NCBI GenBank assembly: GCA_900553145.1
Contig: USCL01000067.1
Span: 1-14,920, forward strand
Reading direction: 5' to 3'
Source: an uncultured Desulfovibrio sp.
Lineage (GTDB): Bacteria; Desulfobacterota; Desulfovibrionia; Desulfovibrionales; Desulfovibrionaceae
DNA length: 14,920 nt
Positions within the stretch are counted from its first letter, which is position 1. The number at the start of each line of letters is the position of its first letter. Below, one piece after another: positions 1-5,857 of this stretch. The translations under genes and the position numbers were made by a program. Below the pieces are notes generated by a model. It worked only from the letters and a program-made list of their open reading frames with translations, ran no database searches and had not been told where the DNA came from.

Positions 1-896
1 ACCATAAGCTCGTCATGCGGGCGGGGGGCGGAAGGCTTGTTCTCCGGCTTCGCATCGGGCTTCCCTTCCGGGCGCGGCGGCGCGTCCGGACGCCGGGGAT
101 CAAGCGCCTGCCATTCGTCAAGCGTCAGCTCAAGCTCTTCGTTCGTATCCGTCAGCAGGGCCACGCTGTTGCGGAACATGTTGGCGCGCAGCACCTTCAT
201 GGGGCCCTTGTTGGTCTGATACCGCTTGCCGAGGCGCGGACAGCTGCTGTGGAAAATGTCGTAGTTCTCCTGCTCGTAGCTGAGGCAGCACAGGAGGCGC
301 CCGCAGATGCCCGAAATCTTGGACGGGTTCAGGAAGAGGTTCTGCTCCTTCGCCATCTTGATCGTCACGGGCACGAACTTCCTCAGGAACCGGCGGCAGC
401 AGCACACCATGCCGCAGCTCCCCACGGCGCCGAGCATCTGCGTCTCGTGCCGGACGCCGATCTGGCGCAGCTCGATGCGGGTGTGGTACTCGCGCACCAG
501 ATCCTTGACCAGCTCACGGAAGTCGATCCGGGTCGGCGCGGTGAAGTAAAACACCAGCTTGCTGCGATCGAACAGGACTTCCACATCGACAAGCTTCATG
601 TCGAGCTGGCGTTCCCGGATGCGCGATTCGCAAAACTTGTGCGCGGAATAGGTCAGGGTATCGTTCTCTTCCGCAACGATCAGATCCTCGTCGGTCACCT
701 TGCGCAGGACATCGCGCACGCCGTCCGGGGGAAGATCCTCGGGAAGGCGATCCACAATGTTCATGACCGTGGCGATGCCGAGGCCCTGACCGGTTTCCGC
801 GATTACGCGATCCCCCCTGTCGACAAAGGGATCCTCGCAGTAGAAAAAATATATTTGTCCGTAATGACTGAATTTAATACCGATTATGCGCTTCAT
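1..896 (-). CDS. ricT: RicT/YaaT-family PSP1 domain protein (3' end cut by window edge)
   Basis: Reading the minus strand from the ATG at 896 gives an open frame of 298 residues to the window edge with no stop, so the gene is partial. The start MKRIIGIKFS matches the usual beginning of PSP1/RicT proteins (beta strand, then a glycine-rich Q-I-Y-F segment). The PSP1 core spans roughly residues 30-140. It is followed by the two cysteine clusters typical of the family, CGMVCCC (161-167) and CGRLLCC (198-204), which in Bacillus RicT help hold iron-sulfur clusters in the RicA-RicF-RicT complex affecting mRNA processing. After residue 265 the protein becomes a proline- and charge-rich tail, probably disordered. 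No strong Shine-Dalgarno precedes the ATG, but no upstream start fits the family better. The gene is divergent from the HD-domain gene across a 168-bp gap. A TTGACA (983-978, minus) lies in that gap but has no good -10. Its role in a non-sporulating deltaproteobacterium is inferred only from family. Confidence 0.9.
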   Translation of the reverse strand, partial: MKRIIGIKFSHYGQIYFFYCEDPFVDRGDRVIAETGQGLGIATVMNIVDRLPEDLPPDGVRDVLRKVTDEDLIVAEENDTLTYSAHKFCESRIRERQLDMKLVDVEVLFDRSKLVFYFTAPTRIDFRELVKDLVREYHTRIELRQIGVRHETQMLGAVGSCGMVCCCRRFLRKFVPVTIKMAKEQNLFLNPSKISGICGRLLCCLSYEQENYDIFHSSCPRLGKRYQTNKGPMKVLRANMFRNSVALLTDTNEELELTLDEWQALDPRRPDAPPRPEGKPDAKPENKPSAPRPHDELM

Positions 897-1064
897 GTAG
901 GTTCGTTGTCCGCCACGGGGCGAACCGGGTAAGAAGGATGAAACAGATCCCTTTCTTTTCCGTCATTCCAATGGTTGTGTCAATCACCCGACAGCGCTGG
1001 ATTTTGAAGCCGCGCTACGGTATGCAACAGGTTCCACCTTTCCCCATCAACCCACGGAGGCGTC

Positions 1065-1622
1065 ATGCTCGACCGCGAACAGGCTTTGGCCCTTTTGAAC
1101 GAACTCGGCCCCGAGAAACATCTCATCCAGCATGCGCTGGCTTCGGAAGCCGTCATGCGCGCCCTCGCCCGCCATCTGGGCGAAGACGAGGAAGTATGGG
1201 GCCTGACCGGGCTGCTGCACGATCTCGACTATCCCCTCACGCATGAGGACCCCGCCAAACACGGCCTCGTCGGCGCCGAGCGCATCGGCGACCGCCTGCC
1301 CGAAGAAGCCCTGCACGCCATCCGCGCCCACAACGGCGAGATGACCGGCGTGGCCCCCTCTTCGGCCTTCGACTACGCCCTGCGCTGCGGGGAGACCGTG
1401 ACCGGCCTCGTGGTCACGGCGGCCCTCGTGCGCCCCACCGGCATGGAGGGCATGCAGGCCTCCAGCCTCAAGAAGAAGATGAAGGACAAGGCGTTCGCCG
1501 CCAGCGTCAACCGGGACTGCATCCGGCAGTGTTCGGAGCTGGGGCTTGAACTCGGCGACTTCCTCACCCTCGCCATCGGGGCGATGGCGGAAATCGACGG
1601 GCAGCTCGGGCTGAAAAAATAG
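1065..1622 (+). CDS. HD-domain (HDIG-type) metal-dependent phosphohydrolase-like protein
   Basis: This gene encodes 185 residues and starts at an ATG preceded by a good ribosome site (ACGGAGG, 4 nt spacing). The HD signature is visible: H23 in helix 1, the doublet H52-D53 in GLLHDLDYP, H66, H84 and H89 in the following helices, with D103 a possible last ligand. This is the pattern of small HDIG proteins that bind one or two divalent metals and hydrolyse phosphate esters, often nucleotides. The substrate cannot be told from sequence. There is no signal peptide or membrane segment, so it should be cytoplasmic, and the length is normal for stand-alone HDIG proteins. A GC-rich hairpin (GGGGCG/CGCCCC, 1641-1656) without a T-run lies between its stop and the HxlR gene 83 bp downstream. 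Co-transcription with that gene is possible but not shown. Confidence 0.88.
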   Translation: MLDREQALALLNELGPEKHLIQHALASEAVMRALARHLGEDEEVWGLTGLLHDLDYPLTHEDPAKHGLVGAERIGDRLPEEALHAIRAHNGEMTGVAPSSAFDYALRCGETVTGLVVTAALVRPTGMEGMQASSLKKKMKDKAFAASVNRDCIRQCSELGLELGDFLTLAIGAMAEIDGQLGLKK

Positions 1623-1705
1623 GCGGCCTTCCCTGACGGCGGGGCGTGCGCGCCCCCTGCCACCGGGGTTCCCACGCAAACGCGGCGCACCCCCGACGGA
1701 CAACC

Positions 1706-2070
1706 ATGAAAATCCGCAAGACCTGCACCTGCCCTCTGGAAATCGTCCATGACATCATGAAGGGCAAATGGAAAACGATCATCGTGTTCCAGCTGCGCAA
1801 CGGCGGCATGGGGCTGGCGGATCTGGAACGCGGCATCGAAGGCATCACGCAGAAGATGCTGCTGCAGCATTTGCGCGAACTCAGGGACTTCGGGCTGATC
1901 GGCAAGATCGAGCCGGAAGGCTACCCCCTGCGCGTGACCTACTTCCTCACCGAGCGGGGAAAAAACTCTTGCGGGCCGTGCGGATCATGCAGGACATCGG
2001 CGTGGAATACATGCTGGAGGACGGGCAGGCCGACGTTCTGGAACGCAAGGGCCTTATCCGCGCCCGCTGA
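1706..2070 (+). CDS. HxlR-family winged-helix regulator, frame broken at an A6C run (pseudogene, base-call error or -1 frameshift)
   Basis: HxlR proteins are about 110-120 residue MarR-like repressors or activators, often sensing aldehydes, quinones or redox state through an N-terminal cysteine. From the ATG at 1706 (weak ribosome site) the protein starts MKIRKTCTCP, then shows the family pattern GKWKTIIVFQL (20-30), the helix ITQKMLLQHLRELRDFGLI (47-65) and the wing YPLRVTYFLTERG (73-85). At GGA AAA AAC (1958-1966) the family continuation changes frame. The zero frame gives non-family, Cys/Trp/Arg-rich sequence to a stop at 2228-2230 (174 aa), overlapping the next gene. The -1 frame gives LLRAVRIMQDIGVEYMLEDG and ends at TGA 2068-2070, for a total of 121 aa, the normal length. 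Either one A is missing or the ribosome slips on A-AAA-AAC. C7 and C9 are candidate redox residues. The downstream cysteine hydrolase is a plausible target. The DNA-binding part is complete without the shift, but the C-terminal dimer helix is not. Confidence 0.8.
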
Positions 2071-2142
2071 CTGCATATCCAGTCCCCGGCATGGGCGGCA
2101 CGGATGGTACGGCCTCATCCGCGCCCGTTGGCCGCATACCCA
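2050..2142 (+). repeat. Imperfect 32-bp direct repeat at the end of the HxlR gene
   Basis: Copy 1 (2050-2081) covers the last codons and stop of the HxlR gene. Copy 2 (2111-2142) lies 61 bp downstream in the gap before the isochorismatase gene. By hand alignment 27 of 32 bases agree, sharing the block ATCCGCGCCCG and GCATA further on. All five differences are transitions. It looks like a small local duplication. It could also place a duplicated protein-binding or RNA element in the leader of the downstream gene. Confidence 0.6.
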
Positions 2143-2208
2143 CCAAAAGGTGCGTACTGTACTTTCCCCCGCATACCGCTATCGTGGAGGCATCATTGGA
2201 GGTACAGC

Positions 2209-2763
2209 ATGGACACGGCCCTTCTCCTGATCGATATCCAGAACGACTATTTCCCCGGCGGCGCATGGGAACTGTCCCACGCGGAAGAAGCCGCGGGGCA
2301 GGCCCGGCTGGCGCTGGAGCGTTTCCGCGGGCGGCGCTGGCCCGTTTTCCACGTCCGGCACATCAACACCCGGCCCGGCGCGGTTTTCCTCCTGCCGGAT
2401 ACGCCCGGCTCGAAGATACACGGCGCGGTCAAGCCGCTGAACGGCGAGCCCGTCATCATCAAACACGCGCCGGACGCTTTTTTCCAAACGGCTCTCCATG
2501 ACGCCCTCAGCCGGGCGGGTATACGGAAGCTCGTCGTCTGCGGGATGATGAGCCACATGTGCATCGACACGAGCGTGCGGGCCGCCCGGAATCATGGCTA
2601 TGAAGTCACGCTCCTTTGCGACGCCTGCGCCACGCGGGATCTGCAATGGGGCGGGATGGCTATCCCCGCCGCAACGGTGCACGAGACATTCATGGCGGCC
2701 CTGCACGGGGCTTTCGCCGACGTGCGGACGACCGGGGATTTCCTCCCGTCCCTCCCCGCATAG
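2209..2763 (+). CDS. Isochorismatase-family cysteine hydrolase
   Basis: This gene encodes 184 residues. The start at 2209 was chosen over upstream in-frame codons because TTGGAGG sits 6 nt before it and MDTALLLIDIQNDYF is the canonical family N-terminus. The catalytic triad is complete: D9 in LIDIQND, K85 in IIKHAPDAFFQT, and the nucleophile C118 in MMSHMCIDTSVRAA, preceded by the usual cis-peptide region. Family members hydrolyse isochorismate, nicotinamide, ureidoacrylate, N-carbamoyl compounds and similar amides. The sequence does not settle the substrate, and there is no domain beyond the single alpha/beta fold. The protein is cytoplasmic with no signal sequence. Its position just downstream of an HxlR-type regulator on the same strand is a common arrangement and suggests that this regulator controls it. 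Transcription probably ends at the bidirectional terminator at 2995-3030. Confidence 0.92.
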   Translation: MDTALLLIDIQNDYFPGGAWELSHAEEAAGQARLALERFRGRRWPVFHVRHINTRPGAVFLLPDTPGSKIHGAVKPLNGEPVIIKHAPDAFFQTALHDALSRAGIRKLVVCGMMSHMCIDTSVRAARNHGYEVTLLCDACATRDLQWGGMAIPAATVHETFMAALHGAFADVRTTGDFLPSLPA

Positions 2764-2994
2764 CCGATCCCCCGCGCCTCCGGCGGCATGTCCCGCCGGC
2801 TCAATGCGCACTGAAAGGGGAGCCCGTCCCTGCGCCCAGCGCGGCATGTCGCCCGCAGCCGCGGCCAAAGCGGGCCTCAAGGAGCCGCCCCCGATACGGC
2901 CAGCGGCATGGCGGACGTCCGCGGGCAAGCCCCGCCCCGCACGCCGGATCAGCGGGCAAGCCGGGCGGCGAGGGTATCCCATCATGCCCATGCA

Positions 2995-3030
2995 AAAAGG
3001 GGGAAAGGCTTGGAAACCTTTCCCCCTTTT
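2995..3030. terminator. Bidirectional rho-independent terminator
   Basis: This is a perfect 14-bp stem (AAAAGGGGGAAAGG / CCTTTCCCCCTTTT) with an 8-nt loop (3009-3016). T-runs lie on both strands: TTTT at the plus-strand 3' side, and AAAAA at 2994-2998 giving TTTTT on the minus strand. It begins 18 nt past the stop of the CBS-ACT gene (minus) and also closes the convergent cysteine hydrolase transcript. The rest of 2764-2994 contains no gene I can support, only a small CCGGCGG/CCGCCGG hairpin at 2780-2799. Confidence 0.92.
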
Positions 3031-3048
3031 GTATCGTAACCGAAGCAA

Positions 3049-3726
3049 TCAGCAATTCCTGTTGCAGTGGAACTCGTCATCCATCCAGTATTCCAGCGGC
3101 ATGGCCTTCTTCATGTTTTCGATGAGGGCCTTTTCCTTTTCGCTGTCCATCGCATGGAGGCGGATATAGACGTGGCTGCTCCCTTCCTTCGTCTTGCCGC
3201 GCGACGTGAGCACGGAAAGGACGTTGCCGCCGTTCTGGCTGATGGCCTCGAAAATCGGGCTCAGCACGCCGGGCTTGTCGGGAAGCAGGAAGGCAAGCTG
3301 AAGGCCGCCCTTGCTCGCGCCGCAAAAATCCACCAGCACCCTGAAGATGTCATGATCGGTGATGATCCCCACGAGTTCCCCGGAACCGTCCACCACGGGC
3401 AGGCCGCCGATGCCCTTGTTTTCCATGAGCAGGGCGGCGGAGTCCACGGCGTCGGTGTCATAGACCGTGACCGGATCGCTGGTCATGATGTCTTTCACCT
3501 TCACTTCGGAAAGGAGATAATACAGCTCGTGCATGTCAAGCGTCGTCGCCTTGGAAGGAGAGGCGGCCCGTATGTCCCTGTCGGAAACGATGCCCACCAC
3601 GCGCTTCCCGTCGAGGACGGGAAGACGCCGGATACTGTGATCCTTCATCAACTTCGACGCTTTCAGCATGGATGTGTCAGGGGTCACGGTGATGACGTCC
3701 TTGGTCATCCACTCACGAATCAGCAT
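3049..3726 (-). CDS. CBS-CBS-ACT domain protein
   Basis: This gene encodes 225 residues. The start at 3726 is preferred to the in-frame ATG 21 nt upstream because AAGGAGG lies about 5 nt before it and MLIREWMTKDVITVTPD is the normal beginning of a CBS pair. CBS1 covers about residues 1-57 (SIRRLPVLDGKRVVGIVSDRDI). CBS2 covers about 73-133 (VKDIMTSDPVTV and GIGGLPVVDGSGELVGIITDHDI). An ACT domain follows at about 141-210 (LQLAFLLPDKPGVLSPIFEAI). Bateman CBS modules bind adenosine nucleotides, and ACT domains usually bind amino acids. No catalytic domain is attached, so it is probably a small-molecule sensor acting through a partner not seen here. It stands alone on its strand with its own terminator (2995-3030), and is divergent from the membrane protein gene. 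Such CBS-ACT proteins are common in Desulfovibrio-type genomes, but their role is unknown. Confidence 0.93.
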   Translation of the reverse strand: MLIREWMTKDVITVTPDTSMLKASKLMKDHSIRRLPVLDGKRVVGIVSDRDIRAASPSKATTLDMHELYYLLSEVKVKDIMTSDPVTVYDTDAVDSAALLMENKGIGGLPVVDGSGELVGIITDHDIFRVLVDFCGASKGGLQLAFLLPDKPGVLSPIFEAISQNGGNVLSVLTSRGKTKEGSSHVYIRLHAMDSEKEKALIENMKKAMPLEYWMDDEFHCNRNC

Positions 3727-3768
3727 GGGAACCTCCTTGCGAGACAATCCGGAAATTACAAGGGTTAA

Positions 3769-3792
3769 GGGGGCGCTCTTCGAGCGATCCCC
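3769..3792. other. Imperfect hairpin/inverted repeat in a divergent promoter region
   Basis: GGGG-g-CGCTC-ttc-GAGCG-at-CCCC forms a 5-bp inner and 4-bp outer stem within the 155-bp gap between the divergent CBS-ACT and membrane protein genes. It could be an operator or a leader structure. I see no convincing sigma-70 promoter pair around it. Confidence 0.35.
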
Positions 3793-3881
3793 AATCTACA
3801 CGAATTCCCGCCTTCACACAATGCCGGGAGGCGAAAGAATACACGCTGGCCTCTCCCCCGAAAGCGTGCTATCCGAGCCCC

Positions 3882-4850
3882 ATGATACCTTCCGATCTGA
3901 TGCCGTTCTGGCTGACGCTGGGACGACCGCTCACACGGCTTTTGCTCGCCATGTGCATCGGCCTGCTCATCGCCAATATCGTTGAAGCGCTGCGCTGGAC
4001 ACAGCCCCTCGCCCGCCTTTCCGCGCCGCTGGTGCGGCTCGCCCGGCTGCGCGAAGCCGCTGGGGCGTCCTTCTCGATGGCCTTCTTCTCCCCCGCCGCC
4101 GCCAACGCCCTGCTTTCCGACAGCCATGCCAAGGGCGAAATCAGCCTGCGCGAGCTCGTGCTCGCCAACCTGTTCAACAGCCTGCCCGCCTATATGGTGC
4201 ACCTGCCGACCATGCTGTTCATGCTTTGGCCCGTGCTCGGCGCGCCCGCCCTCATCTATACGGGGCTGACCCTTGCGGCGGCCGCGCTGCGGACCCTGTT
4301 CACGGTGGGCCTCGGGCATTTCCTCCTGCCGCCCCTTCAGGGCGAGCACTGCATCGAGTGCCGCTTGCCCCAAGAAAAGGTCACCCTCAAAAGCGCCGCG
4401 CTCAAGGCGTGGAAACGCTTCCGCCGCCGCCTGCCCAAGCTCGTCATGTTCACCATCCCCGTCTACGTCGCCATGTACCTGCTGCAGCACTACGGGCTCT
4501 TCCGCAGCGCCGAGGCGTGGCTTTCCGACCATACGCCGTGGCTCGGGTTCATCCGGCCCGAGGCGCTCGGCATCGTGCTCCTGAGCCTCGCCGCCGAAAT
4601 CGGCGCATCCTTGTCCGCGGCGGGCTCCGCCCTGCACATGGGCGGGCTCACTTCCGCCGAAGTCATCATCGCCCTGCTTGTCGGCAACATCCTGTCCACG
4701 CCCATGCGGGCCATCCGGCACCAGTTCCCGGCCTACGCCGGGTATTACAGCCCCGGGCTGGCCTTCAGGCTCATCCTGTACAACCAGCTCCTGAGGACCA
4801 TCACCATGATCGGCGTGACATGGGCCTACTGGCTGTGCGCCATCAACTGA
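3882..4850 (+). CDS. Polytopic membrane protein with gate (nucleoside-recognition-like) domains
   Basis: This gene encodes 322 residues and is strongly hydrophobic. Probable membrane helices lie near residues 17-36, 107-127, 128-149, 186-203, 228-249, 258-272 and 302-320, with a basic, cysteine-containing loop (CIEC 157-160, then KAWKRFRRR 175-183) in the middle. The two halves look alike: ANALLSDSHAKGEISLRELVLANLFNS split around 75-100, and ASLSAAGSALHMGG with SAEVIIALLVGNILST at 242-272. In each, small residues and an N precede a helix, as in 'nucleoside recognition'/Gate (PF07670-type) permease-like proteins. The transported solute is unknown. The start at 3882 has no clear Shine-Dalgarno, and the next ATG (3900) is no better. 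The gene is divergent from the CBS-ACT gene, so a shared regulatory region is possible. No partner gene lies downstream, where a tRNA follows. Confidence 0.75.
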   Translation: MIPSDLMPFWLTLGRPLTRLLLAMCIGLLIANIVEALRWTQPLARLSAPLVRLARLREAAGASFSMAFFSPAAANALLSDSHAKGEISLRELVLANLFNSLPAYMVHLPTMLFMLWPVLGAPALIYTGLTLAAAALRTLFTVGLGHFLLPPLQGEHCIECRLPQEKVTLKSAALKAWKRFRRRLPKLVMFTIPVYVAMYLLQHYGLFRSAEAWLSDHTPWLGFIRPEALGIVLLSLAAEIGASLSAAGSALHMGGLTSAEVIIALLVGNILSTPMRAIRHQFPAYAGYYSPGLAFRLILYNQLLRTITMIGVTWAYWLCAIN

Positions 4851-5002
4851 AAAGAGGCCGCCCCCGGCCCCCGTCAAAGGGCGATGAAGACGGCCCCGTG
4901 CGCCCGCGCATCAGGGCGCGACCCCACATGCGGATTGCCTCCGGGATTTGAGGTAAGAAAATCCATAGGTTGCCTCTTTCAAAATTTTCTTGCAAAAAAG
5001 GC

Positions 5003-5031
5003 TTGCCAATTTTTTCAATCTCACTTATTAA
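5003..5031 (+). promoter_or_regulatory. Sigma-70 promoter of the tRNA-Met gene
   Basis: TTGCCA (5003-5008, 5 of 6 to the -35 consensus) is followed after 17 bp by TATTAA (5026-5031, 4 of 6 to the -10), inside an AT-rich island in otherwise GC-rich DNA. Transcription would begin near 5038, about 22 nt before the tRNA. The stretch 4851-5002 shows no gene, only a GCGCCC/GGGCGC hairpin at 4900-4919. Confidence 0.75.
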
Positions 5032-5038
5032 ATGTCCT

Positions 5039-5054
5039 CGCTGCTTCGGTAGCG
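5039..5054 (+). other. UUCG-tetraloop hairpin in the tRNA 5' leader
   Basis: CGCTGC-TTCG-GTAGCG forms a 6-bp stem (one G-U pair) closed by a C(UUCG)G tetraloop, which is exceptionally stable in RNA. It ends 5 nt before the predicted tRNA 5' end. It probably forms part of the leader removed by RNase P, and may keep the leader from pairing with the tRNA body. Confidence 0.55.
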
Positions 5055-5059
5055 CACAC

Positions 5060-5136
5060 GGCAAGGTAGCTCAGTTGGTCAGAGCATACGGTTCATACCC
5101 GTAGTGTCGAGAGTTCAAATCTCCCCCTTGCTACCA
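5060..5136 (+). tRNA. tRNA-Met (CAT), elongator type
   Basis: This is a 77-nt cloverleaf with an encoded CCA (5134-5136). The acceptor stem is GGCAAGG/CCTTGCT, with G-U at the first pair. The D arm is GCTC/GAGC around AGTTGGTCA. The anticodon stem is TACGG/CCGTA, with loop TTCATAC giving anticodon CAT. The T arm is GAGAG-TTCAAAT-CTCCC, with one A-C mismatch. Initiator tRNAs have an unpaired 1-72 position and three G-C pairs at the base of the anticodon stem. Here 1-72 is G-U and the stem has a different pattern, so the elongator is favoured. A tRNA-Ile2 with modified CAT (lysidine) cannot be fully excluded by eye. It is a single tRNA with its own promoter, not part of an array. Confidence 0.93.
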
Positions 5137-5146
5137 GATGACAATG

Positions 5147-5174
5147 GCGGTTCCGGATGAACATCCGGAACCGC
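5147..5174 (+). terminator. Perfect 13-bp hairpin just after tRNA-Met
   Basis: GCGGTTCCGGATG (5147-5159) and CATCCGGAACCGC (5162-5174) are perfectly complementary with two intervening A bases. It begins 10 nt past the tRNA CCA and is followed by TTCGTCGTTT, a weak T-rich tract. It is likely a terminator or 3' processing barrier for the tRNA transcript. Confidence 0.65.
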
Positions 5175-5213
5175 TTCGTCGTTTCAGGGCATCCGACGTT
5201 TCTGAAACATTGG

Positions 5214-5249
5214 CGCATGCCGTTTCTTCGCGGGAACGGCGTGCGTTTT
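5214..5249 (+). terminator. Second terminator downstream of tRNA-Met
   Basis: CGCATGCCGTTTC (5214-5226) pairs with GGAACGGCGTGCG (5233-5245), 13 bp including two G-U pairs, loop TTCGCG, followed by TTTTGTTTATGG on the plus strand. It lies against the stop codon of the convergent lipoprotein gene (5252-5254), where the minus strand offers no T-run. It therefore probably acts on plus-strand transcripts that pass the first hairpin. Confidence 0.65.
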
Positions 5250-5251
5250 GT

Positions 5252-5812
5252 TTATGGACGTTCCGGGCCGGGTGCGGGCGGCGTCCCCATGCCGTCCAGA
5301 GGCCGCGGCGACGGCGGAACCCCGGCCGGCGGGTCACACCATGCGGGAAGACGCGAGAACAGGCCGAGCATGCGGTAACGGTCCTCGTCCGGAAACACTC
5401 CCGCGCCGCACCGCCCAAAGACGATCCGGGCCCATGCCCTGCCCGCCTCCACGAACGAACGCGGATCGGCTTCGTACCGTTTCCGGCCCCGCACCTGAAT
5501 ATCGTAGGACGCCAAGTGGTCGTATGTCGGAGCCGCCGCCATAACGGTCTGCCAGAACAGCGCATACCCGTCCTCGCGCTCCCGGGCCGCGCCCGCTTCG
5601 CCTTCCCCGTAGTGCTCCATGTAGGCTTCGCTCAGGCATTGCCGGAACGCGGCGATCCGCTCAGGAGGCGTGTCCTCCGGCAACAAGCGCTGCCCGAGGC
5701 TCCCGAAGGTCCGGGCGTTGGTTTGTGTCTGTTCCGTAATGGGGACATGGAAATGCATCAGGCAGCATCCCGCCAGCAGCCCAACACCCAACAGGGCTAA
5801 AAAGTTGCGCAT
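5252..5812 (-). CDS. Small putative lipoprotein, function unknown
   Basis: This gene encodes 186 residues. The start at 5812 was chosen because GAGGAGG lies 6 nt upstream and because it gives a compact lipoprotein signal peptide: MRNFLALLGVGLLAGC, with lipobox L13-A14-G15-C16. After processing, C16 would be lipidated. Residue 17 is another Cys rather than Asp, so outer-membrane sorting is at least not blocked by the Asp+2 rule known from enterics. The mature part is mostly hydrophilic, with further cysteines at 59, 135 and 159 and a proline-rich tail (160-186). I recognise no domain. It starts 45 bp after the hybrid histidine kinase stop on the same strand, so it is probably the last gene of a Crp/Fnr regulator-kinase-lipoprotein operon. 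The kinase has no periplasmic domain, so direct sensing through this lipoprotein is not obvious. Confidence 0.8.
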   Translation of the reverse strand: MRNFLALLGVGLLAGCCLMHFHVPITEQTQTNARTFGSLGQRLLPEDTPPERIAAFRQCLSEAYMEHYGEGEAGAAREREDGYALFWQTVMAAAPTYDHLASYDIQVRGRKRYEADPRSFVEAGRAWARIVFGRCGAGVFPDEDRYRMLGLFSRLPAWCDPPAGVPPSPRPLDGMGTPPAPGPERP

Positions 5813-5857
5813 GGCGTCCTCCTCGGGATTCCGCATGATTCCGCGGGAATCCCCTTG

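Noticed and set aside
15..932. 305-codon open frame on the plus strand over the RicT region
   Set aside because: It is the antisense shadow of the minus-strand RicT frame, which has family motifs and cysteine clusters. The plus-strand translation is Ala/His/Arg-rich with no domain.
955..983. TTGACA on the minus strand as part of the RicT promoter
   Set aside because: The -35 is perfect, but the hexamer at 17-bp spacing (GAAAAG) matches the -10 consensus at only three positions, so it was not called as a feature.
1641..1656. GGGGCG/CGCCCC hairpin between the HD and HxlR genes as a terminator
   Set aside because: Only 6 bp with a 4-nt loop and no T-run. Such stems are expected by chance in DNA this GC-rich.
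1706..2230. 174-aa zero-frame version of the HxlR protein as the normal gene product
   Set aside because: The sequence after residue 87 does not resemble the family and overlaps the next gene start, whereas the -1 frame gives the expected helix and length.
3765..4877. 370-codon minus-strand frame over the membrane protein gene
   Set aside because: Low-complexity Gly/Glu/Arg-rich translation typical of antisense to high-GC coding DNA. The plus strand encodes clear membrane helices.
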